From an uncultured Prevotella sp. (GTDB lineage Bacteria; Bacteroidota; Bacteroidia; Bacteroidales; Bacteroidaceae): DNA of 49,150 nucleotides. Where the stretch lies: NCBI GenBank assembly GCA_900550035.1, contig URQS01000023.1, forward strand, positions 1-49,150, read 5' to 3'. Both the position numbers and the translations under genes were made by a program. This document shows, one piece after another, positions 44,532 through 49,150 of the stretch; the stretch's first letter is position 1; each line of letters starts with the position of its first letter. The notes below the pieces were generated by a model, which was not told where the DNA came from, did no database searches, and saw nothing but the letters and a program-made list of their open reading frames with translations.

Positions 44532-45118
44532 AGACCATAAAGATAGCAAACGGCAAGCCTTCTAACCTGCCTTATCACCAGGCAAGGATGGAGCGTACCA
44601 TACGCCATTTCTTCCCCAATCTTGCCCTTCGGTCCATGCCTTGTCTGGAGAAGTTGATAGCAGCCAGCGACGATATGGCGCTTGTCAAGGCTCGTGTAGT
44701 ATATGGCGCAGACGGAGTGGAGCTTATAGAATACGCCCCCTACTCCATGCGAACAATCAGCTCTTTGCAGGTGGTCTGCGACGACACAATCAGCTACAGC
44801 TACAAGAGTTGCGACCGCTCTCAACTCAACGCTCTGGCTGCCAAGAAAGGCGATTGCGACGAAATCATAATTGTCAAGAACAATCTTGTCACAGACACAT
44901 CCTTCACCAATCTTGCCATATCCGACGGCAACTGCTGGCTTACTCCACGTCAGCCACTACTCCTTGGCACCAAACGAGCCAGTCTCTTGAACCAAGGGCT
45001 CATTAAGGAGGCGGACATTACCGCATACGACCTGAAACGGGCTGAACGCGTAAGGCTGTTTAATGCCATGATAGATTTCGGGGAGAGAGAGGTTGATGCC
45101 AAGAATATAAGATGGTAA
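44513..45118 (+). CDS. Aminotransferase class IV / aminodeoxychorismate lyase-like
   Basis: This 201-residue PLP enzyme has a fold-type IV core. The likely PLP Lys is in SYSYKSCDRSQLNAL, with CDEIIIVKNNLVTDTSFTNLA (cofactor phosphate and Glu region) and LLLGTKRASLLNQG downstream. It lacks part of the N-terminal domain seen in full-length PabC or IlvE (about 270-300 residues), but short class IV members like this are common in Bacteroidetes. A role in making p-aminobenzoate (PabC) is plausible but not shown. It overlaps the mmcQ-like gene and converges on the MATE gene. Confidence 0.82.
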   Translation: MQQQFVETIKIANGKPSNLPYHQARMERTIRHFFPNLALRSMPCLEKLIAASDDMALVKARVVYGADGVELIEYAPYSMRTISSLQVVCDDTISYSYKSCDRSQLNALAAKKGDCDEIIIVKNNLVTDTSFTNLAISDGNCWLTPRQPLLLGTKRASLLNQGLIKEADITAYDLKRAERVRLFNAMIDFGEREVDAKNIRW

Positions 45119-45171
45119 TGGTTTACCGAATATAGCGCAAAGATAAAAATCCTGATGATTGCAAGGTAATC

Positions 45172-46508
45172 TTACTTGTTAAAATCAATCATCTCTCTGA
45201 ATGTGGTCCACACTATAGGAATCGTCACGATGAGAGATATGAGGTCGCTCACAGCCTGACAAATCTCCACTCCCAACAGTCCGAAGCAATGGGGCAGGAT
45301 GATGATAAGAGGAATGAAAAACAATCCCTGGCGCGAGGCTGCAAGTATATTGGCTCGTATTGTCTTTCTGCATGTCTGCATCATCATGTTTGCCATCATC
45401 ATAAAGCTGCATAACGGGAAAACAATCATCTGATAGCGCAAAGCAGGAATGCCTATAGCTATCACGTCAGGGTCGTTGCGGAACAAAGCTACAGCTTCCT
45501 CGCTGAAGACGATTAGAACCACAGCCCAGAACAAAAGAAAAGCCGTTCCAATCTTTGTACTGAACCAGAAGCCCTCCTTAACCCTATCGTAAAGTTTTGC
45601 GCCGTAGCAGAAGCCGCACATAGGCTGAAAACCTTGTCCTAAGCCGATAATGACGCTGAAGATGAACATGCCTATACGCGTTACGATGCTCATGGCGGCT
45701 ATGGCTGCATCGCCATAGTTACCTGCTACGCTATTGAGGGTTATGGTGCTGAGACTGGCAAGTCCCTGACGCGAGATGGAAGGTGTGCCTCCCGCAATAA
45801 TCTCCTTCACAAATCTGCCTTCAAATGAAATCTTGCGAAAACTGTAATGTATCACTCCTTCCTTTCTGCTCATCACGAGCAGAATGAAGAATCCACAAAA
45901 CTGACCTATGACAGATGCCAATGCCGCTCCGCGAACGCCCATGGAAAAACCGAAGATGAAGAGCGGATCCAGCAGACAATTGATGACGGAGCCGCCTACC
46001 ACCCCATATACCGAATACTTGGCAAAACCCTGAAATCGCATCTGATTGTTGATGCAGAACGTGCCCATGATGAATGGCGTGCCCAGCAGACTGATGCCCA
46101 GATACTGGCGCGTATACGGCAGGATGGTGGGCGTACTGCCCAGAAGAATACTATAGGTTCGAGAAACAGCAACCCTAACAGCATGGTCAAAATAGAGAAC
46201 GCAAGCGTGTAGAAAAGTCCGGTACTCGCCATTGTCTCAGCATCCTCCGTCTTCTGAGCGCCAAGCTGTCGGGAGATATAGTTGCCCGAACCGTTGCCAA
46301 AGAAGAAAGAGAACGCCTGTATGAAGAACATCACGCTAAACACAATACCTACAGCTGCCGTCGACTGCGTGTCGATTTGTCCGACGAAAAAGGTGTCGAC
46401 CAGATTGTACACGCTGGTCAACAACATTGATATTATCGTAGGAATAGCCATTGCACCTATCACACGATGGACAGGCGCATGCGTCAGAAACTGATATTTT
46501 TCGTTCAT
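45172..46508 (-). pseudogene. MATE-family multidrug exporter, single frameshift
   Basis: This is an inner-membrane Na+/H+-driven drug exporter of about 445 residues and 12 helices. The first half starts at 46508 (MNEKYQFLTHAPVHRVIGAM) and reads to LFLEPIVFF. It then leaves frame near 46143-46147 and continues as junk to about 45996. The second half resumes in another frame as LGSTPTILPYTRQYLG and runs to the stop at 45172. Adding one base (T or C in the CTTCTGG stretch on the coding strand) would restore the reading VFFLGSTPT. The start at 46508 fits a consensus promoter just upstream. Substrate unknown. Confidence 0.85.
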
Positions 46509-46546
46509 ATTGCTTAATTCATTTCTGTTTCTCTTCAAAACGACTG

Positions 46547-46577
46547 CAAAGATAAACACTTTCTATCATTTAAACAA
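46547..46577 (-). promoter_or_regulatory. Promoter of the MATE gene
   Basis: On the minus strand a TTG (46575-46577) lies 20 bases upstream of TATCTTTG (46547-46554). The start codon is 38 bases downstream. Confidence 0.55.
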
Positions 46578-46580
46578 ACA

Positions 46581-46740
46581 GCGTTTCAGTTGTTTCAGTT
46601 TCAGTTACGTTTCAAAGGGTCAGTTATGTATTAACCCCCTTTATTAAACACTTATAACTAATTAATAATCAATGTATTATATAGATACAGAAGGATTTAC
46701 CACCCTCTTAAAAACAACTGAAACAACTGAAACTGAAACG
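46581..46740. repeat. Oppositely oriented TTTCAG triads
   Basis: TTTCAG occurs at 46584, 46593 and 46599 on the plus strand. Its complement CTGAAA occurs at 46718, 46727 and 46733. Each triad has spacings of 9 and 6 bases in its own arrangement, and both ends read GCGTTTCAG. The arms are about 110 bases apart. They could be a protein-binding array or ends of a small element. Confidence 0.55.
46634..46690 (+). repeat. AT-rich direct repeat, copy 1
   Basis: This segment (CCCCTTTATTAAACACTTATAACTAATTAATAATC...) resembles 46877-46933, sharing the near-identical core ACTTATAACTAAT. A 34-codon ORF (46672-46776, beginning MYYIDTEGFT) starts inside copy 1, but its second half is only translated TTTCAG repeats, so I do not call it a gene. 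Confidence 0.5.
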
Positions 46741-46876
46741 CCTTGTAGTAATGCTATTCCATCTAAAAGACTATAATTCAACAACTTACGACATTACGCA
46801 TCCGAACGTTAATCTTGCATCACAAACAATCTCAATCTCAGAATCTCAGTTGTAAAACAGTCACAAACAAATCTAC

Positions 46877-46933
46877 ACTCCTTTCTTTAAATACTTATAA
46901 CTAATTTAATAATTGATAAGATATAAGAAAAAG
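46877..46933 (+). repeat. AT-rich direct repeat, copy 2
   Basis: This is the second diverged copy of the segment at 46634-46690. It ends directly before the ATG of the 33-aa ORF at 46935, so it may act as that ORF's leader. Confidence 0.5.
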
Positions 46934-46934
46934 T

Positions 46935-47036
46935 ATGTCCCGAACGCATCCCGAAGCCAAATCAGACCGTTCTACAGTCATAATGAGCGTACTCAACGCA
47001 CTTCTCACAACCATATGCGTACAGAACTGTTGTTAA
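46935..47036 (+). CDS. Tiny 'smalltalk'-like protein (33 aa)
   Basis: A 33-codon ORF too short for normal gene finding. It has a polar N-terminus (MSRTHPEAKSDRS) followed by a hydrophobic stretch VIMSVLNALLTTICVQ ending in NCC. This resembles the Bacteroidales 'smalltalk' proteins, about 30 residues with one hydrophobic helix and a Cys near the C-terminus. In that family the partners are usually an HU-like gene and an N-acetylmuramoyl-L-alanine amidase; neither is present here, so this may be an orphan left from a decayed cassette. The match is by overall look only. Confidence 0.35.
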   Translation: MSRTHPEAKSDRSTVIMSVLNALLTTICVQNCC

Positions 47037-47066
47037 TGTTTAAGTTTTAATCGTGGTGAAGTAACG

Positions 47067-47151
47067 AACACGAATTACCATAAATTATCCATGAATTTTA
47101 CCACGAATTAATTAATGAGCAATTCACTGTCAATTCACGATAATTCGTGTT
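47067..47151. repeat. Degenerate CACGAATT array with terminal inverted repeat
   Basis: AACACGAATTA (47067-47077) is perfectly inverted at 47141-47151. Between them run four diverged units of about 11 bases of the form GAATTACCAT / AAATTATCCAT / GAATTTTACCAC / GAATTAATTAAT. Similar CGAATT-rich repeats are frequent in Bacteroidales intergenic regions. Confidence 0.6.
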
Positions 47152-47276
47152 AAAAGAATAATGGCACAGCGAAGAAAAGGGATGCTGTTTTTGCCTTTGT
47201 CATGGCATAAGTGGATTAAAAATGAGTTATTTTTCAACCAATAGACCATAAAATTTTTATTCTCACATATTTTTAG

Positions 47277-47284
47277 TAACTTTG
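47277..47284 (+). promoter_or_regulatory. Promoter -7 element of the structured leader
   Basis: TAACTTTG fits the Bacteroidota -7 consensus and predicts transcription starting near 47291. The upstream region is AT-rich without a clear -33 TTG. The first gene starts only at 47621, so the leader would be about 330 nt. Confidence 0.6.
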
Positions 47285-47285
47285 T

Positions 47286-47620
47286 GGCGCATTCGCAATA
47301 AGTGCGTTTGCAAACATACATAAGGCGTCGTCAACGCTTTGCTCATTGAACTTTCTGAACGTAGGAAATTCAAATTGGTTGTCAATGGCATTGCAGAGAA
47401 GATGTCACGGGTAGGTTGTATAATCAACCCTCGTAGTGTGCCAAGGAGGACAAACCTCAGCGGCACACTTTTCGAGGTTATGTATAACTTTCAACGTGAG
47501 ATTCTATCTGTTCGTCATCAAGCAATGGTTTCCTACGACCAAGAATAAGTGGCGAGCAAGTGTAGAGTCTCACGTCTTTGCGTTTAACAAAAAGATTATA
47601 TTACTTTCAAGAACAGTCGT
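47286..47620 (+). ncRNA. Long structured 5' leader RNA
   Basis: This non-coding stretch before the array of small secreted proteins has strong pairing potential. CGCATT/AGTGCG (47288-47306) forms a small hairpin at the predicted start. 47407-47411 plus 47414-47418 pair with 47425-47434 in a 10-bp helix with a 2-nt bulge. GTGTGCC/GGCACAC (47436-47442, 47462-47468) encloses GAGG/CCTC. ACGTGAGATTCTA (47494-47506) pairs over 13 bp with 47563-47575. GTTTGCAAAC at 47306-47315 is a perfect palindrome. Open frames crossing it lack ATG starts and family resemblance. It could be a riboswitch-like or protein-responsive leader, a stability element, or a processed small RNA. I cannot match it to a named family. 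Confidence 0.6.
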
Positions 47621-48082
47621 ATGAAAAAGATTCTGATGTTAGCAATTATGGCTATTACAATGGGTATGAGTGCAAATGCACAAGTCCAATTCTCGAAATT
47701 TAAGTTTTATGTTGCGGATATTATGAATTTCAATCATTTGCAATTGGAAACAAGATTCAAGGTTACAAGTGAAAGAAATTTGAAATACGTACATGTGTAC
47801 TTCTCTTCTGTAAACAGTGTTGGTGACGCTATTGGCGTGTTTAACGCAAATGCCAAGTACTCTAAATATCATCACATATATGCTACAGGACCGTTTAAAC
47901 CACAAAAAAGTTATACAAAGCATTTTGACCCTTACTATATTGAAGGGAAAAGACCAACCCCATTCCCATATAAAGTTATAATAGACTATATGGGTGGTGG
48001 CAGTGATACTATTCGTATTACAAAAGAAAATATAAAAACTTATTTTCCAAGTTTGAAATGGATAGACATTGATAACGAATGA
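47621..48082 (+). CDS. Small secreted protein of unknown function, first of array
   Basis: This 153-residue protein has a clear Sec signal peptide (MKKILMLAIMAITMGMSANA, cleaved before QVQF). The mature part is about 130 residues, rich in Tyr, Lys and Phe, with alternating patterns suggesting a beta-sandwich. Visible segments are YVHVYFSSVNSVGDAIG and YKVIIDYMGGGSDTIRITKE. It has no Cys and no catalytic motif. I do not recognise the family. It is the first gene after the structured leader and lies 45 bases before the next gene. Its codon use is more AT-rich than the core genes of this window. Confidence 0.75.
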   Translation: MKKILMLAIMAITMGMSANAQVQFSKFKFYVADIMNFNHLQLETRFKVTSERNLKYVHVYFSSVNSVGDAIGVFNANAKYSKYHHIYATGPFKPQKSYTKHFDPYYIEGKRPTPFPYKVIIDYMGGGSDTIRITKENIKTYFPSLKWIDIDNE

Positions 48083-48127
48083 GAGAGGCTTTCTTCTTGA
48101 CAATTAAAAACTACCGACAAAGGACTT

Positions 48128-48691
48128 ATGAAAAAGTTGTTGACTACGTTATTACTTCTTGCAAGTATAACGATATCTTGTATGGCTCAAGCAAAATTAG
48201 AGAAGGTTGAGTGTGATACTGCAAATTACGATATAACAGTTGTATTGTCATGTCCCCAATCAAAGGATATCTTATATCGTGCAGCTAAAGAGTGGCTTGC
48301 TACCCATATACAAAACTTTCAGCAGAGATTACAATATGATGACAAGGAGACAGGAACCATAAAATTTAGAAACTCATCATATCTTCACGCAAAGAAACTA
48401 TTTCGACAAACTGCTACAATTGATATGGTTGGGACTTGTGATTATATGGTTACAATCACAATCAAAGATTGTAAATACAGAGTAAAAGCCGAAGACGGAA
48501 TGGCTAATTGGCATGAAGATTTTATTTTCAATGGGACAAAATCAAGTAATGGAACAAAAGTACTTGAATTGAAAAATTTTGTTCGTTGGAGCGAAGATAG
48601 AAATGCAATCAAATCATATTCAAGTGATGTTGGCAGAATTGCCGATGGAATATGGTTACATGCAAAGGAATTGGAAAATGATGATTTCTAA
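48128..48691 (+). CDS. Secreted DUF4468-like protein
   Basis: This 187-residue protein has a signal peptide (MKKLLTTLLLLASITISCMAQA). The Cys at position 18 could be read as a lipobox (TISC), but the AQA end also gives an ordinary cleavage site. The mature half has LYRAAKEWLATHIQNFQQRL followed by beta strands, including TGTIKFRNSSY and YMVTITIKDCKYRVKAED. This layout fits DUF4468, a TBP-like-fold domain common in secreted Bacteroidales proteins of unknown role. It follows the first array gene by 45 bases and is AT-rich like it. The family call is tentative. Confidence 0.65.
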   Translation: MKKLLTTLLLLASITISCMAQAKLEKVECDTANYDITVVLSCPQSKDILYRAAKEWLATHIQNFQQRLQYDDKETGTIKFRNSSYLHAKKLFRQTATIDMVGTCDYMVTITIKDCKYRVKAEDGMANWHEDFIFNGTKSSNGTKVLELKNFVRWSEDRNAIKSYSSDVGRIADGIWLHAKELENDDF

Positions 48692-48826
48692 TTGGTTGTT
48701 CAAATTAACCCCAATTTGTCTGAAAATTCTGTTCTTACGCTATCGACAACTAATAATGCCTTTATGGTGAGTCCACTATATAATTCACTCCAAAATTGAA
48801 TTGATGTTTAAAACAAAGGAAAGAGA

Positions 48827-49150
48827 ATGAAACGATTTATAATACTTATCATTTCTTTTTTGTGCTTCACACAGGCTTTTTCTGAGGAACATTTGAAGTT
48901 CCTTGGATTTCCTATTGATGGAACTGTTAATGAATATGCCTCAAAACTAATGTCTAAAGGTTTTTATATTTCTCCAGATAATGAATATGCAAGTAAGGGA
49001 CTTCGTGTTATGGAAGGTCCTTTCCTTGGAAACACAGAATCATTTGGTTTACATTATGATACTGATACAAAAATAATGTACTCCGTAGTGTTTTGTCTTT
49101 TACCTTTGCACCCAGGAATCAAGTTAGGATATTTGGTTAATGGGTGTTAA
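48827..49150 (+). CDS. Small secreted protein, third of array, possibly truncated
   Basis: This 107-residue ORF starts with a signal peptide (MKRFIILIISFLCFTQAFS) and continues EEHLKFLGFPIDGTVNEYAS...GPFLGNTESFGLHYD, a pattern I have the impression of seeing in longer (about 200-250 residue) Bacteroidales secreted proteins. The last ~20 residues (VVFCLLPLHPGIKLGYLVNG) look unlike the rest, and the TAA is at the very last bases of the window. A frameshift near 49110 that cuts the protein short is possible but cannot be decided here. It is strongly AT-rich, 135 bases after the DUF4468-like gene. Confidence 0.6.
   Translation: MKRFIILIISFLCFTQAFSEEHLKFLGFPIDGTVNEYASKLMSKGFYISPDNEYASKGLRVMEGPFLGNTESFGLHYDTDTKIMYSVVFCLLPLHPGIKLGYLVNGC

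Larger units (their letters stand above)
46578..47276. other. Gene-poor, repeat-rich accessory gap
   Basis: About 0.7 kb without a credible long gene. It contains the TTTCAG triads, two related AT-rich segments each followed by a tiny ORF, and a CACGAATT-type degenerate array, listed separately. It looks like a decayed mobile or plastic locus between the core genome and the leader-controlled gene array. No transposase remnant, tRNA or attachment site could be recognised. Confidence 0.5.

Noticed and set aside
46672..46776. 34-codon frame (MYYIDTEGFT...) after repeat copy 1
   Set aside because: Its second half only translates the CTGAAA repeat array (TTETTETET), so the open frame is probably fortuitous.
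46578..47276. Search for tRNA genes, attachment sites or insertion-sequence ends
   Set aside because: No cloverleaf, no transposase remnant and no target-site duplication could be recognised by eye, so no mobile element is called despite the repeats.
47263..47466. 67-residue minus-strand frame over the leader
   Set aside because: It runs antisense to the leader, with no matching promoter and no known domain; treated as a by-product of the structured RNA sequence.
47339..47548. 69-residue plus-strand frame inside the structured leader (starts TTG)
   Set aside because: It has a non-ATG start, no family resemblance, and its sequence is explained by the hairpins. Ribo-seq or conservation of the frame could reverse this.
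47286..47620. Possibility that the leader is RNase P, tmRNA, 6S or SRP RNA
   Set aside because: None of the hallmark conserved segments of these RNAs was visible, and its position directly before a gene array fits a leader better.

Overview
The window reads as the chromosome of a member of the Bacteroidales, most likely Prevotella/Segatella-like. This rests on family-level recognition: a FeoA-FeoB fusion, a GT3-type glycogen synthase paired with an alpha-glucan phosphorylase, a bifunctional HisB, an RprX/RprY-like two-component pair, a DUF4296 lipoprotein next to lspA, a lipoprotein-type Omp85 protein, and many -7 promoter elements of the Bacteroidota form TAnnTTTG. Shine-Dalgarno sequences are largely absent. 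No rRNA, tRNA, CRISPR array or transposase gene was found.

Positions 1-46.5 kb are mostly dense core genome in short operons. From left to right: feoAB (minus); thrS (plus); a lipoprotein Omp85 gene divergent from trmH-like - hisB - folK-like - M64 peptidase; clpC converging on pyk; a TonB-dependent receptor broken by one frameshift; a small secreted protein (minus); glycogen synthase and phosphorylase; a minus-strand operon of a 3'-5' exonuclease, an RlmI-like methyltransferase and tilS; ftsK - lolA-like - DUF5687-like permease; rprX-rprY; phosphoglucomutase/phosphomannomutase; a C69 dipeptidase; a minus-strand operon dksA-like - lspA - DUF4296 lipoprotein - 72-aa protein - nadC, with two ATGA start/stop overlaps; ileS; mmcQ/yjbR-like and an aminotransferase class IV gene; and a MATE exporter broken by one frameshift. 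Most transcription units end in recognisable hairpin terminators.

From 46.5 kb the character changes. About 1.1 kb has no long credible gene but holds several repeat types: TTTCAG triads in opposite orientations, two diverged copies of an AT-rich segment each followed by a tiny ORF (one resembling the Bacteroidales 'smalltalk' proteins), and a degenerate CACGAATT array. Next comes a promoter and a roughly 330-nt leader with strong potential RNA structure (a 10-bp bulged helix, a 7+4-bp hairpin and a 13-bp long-range helix). It precedes three AT-rich genes for small proteins with signal peptides, the last ending exactly at the window edge. This leader plus array is the best candidate for an undescribed system.

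Two other points stand out. The isoleucyl-tRNA synthetase carries GIHH where the class I HxGH signature normally lies. Both apparent pseudogenes (TonB receptor and MATE) are one base away from being intact, so they could be assembly errors, recent mutations or programmed events.
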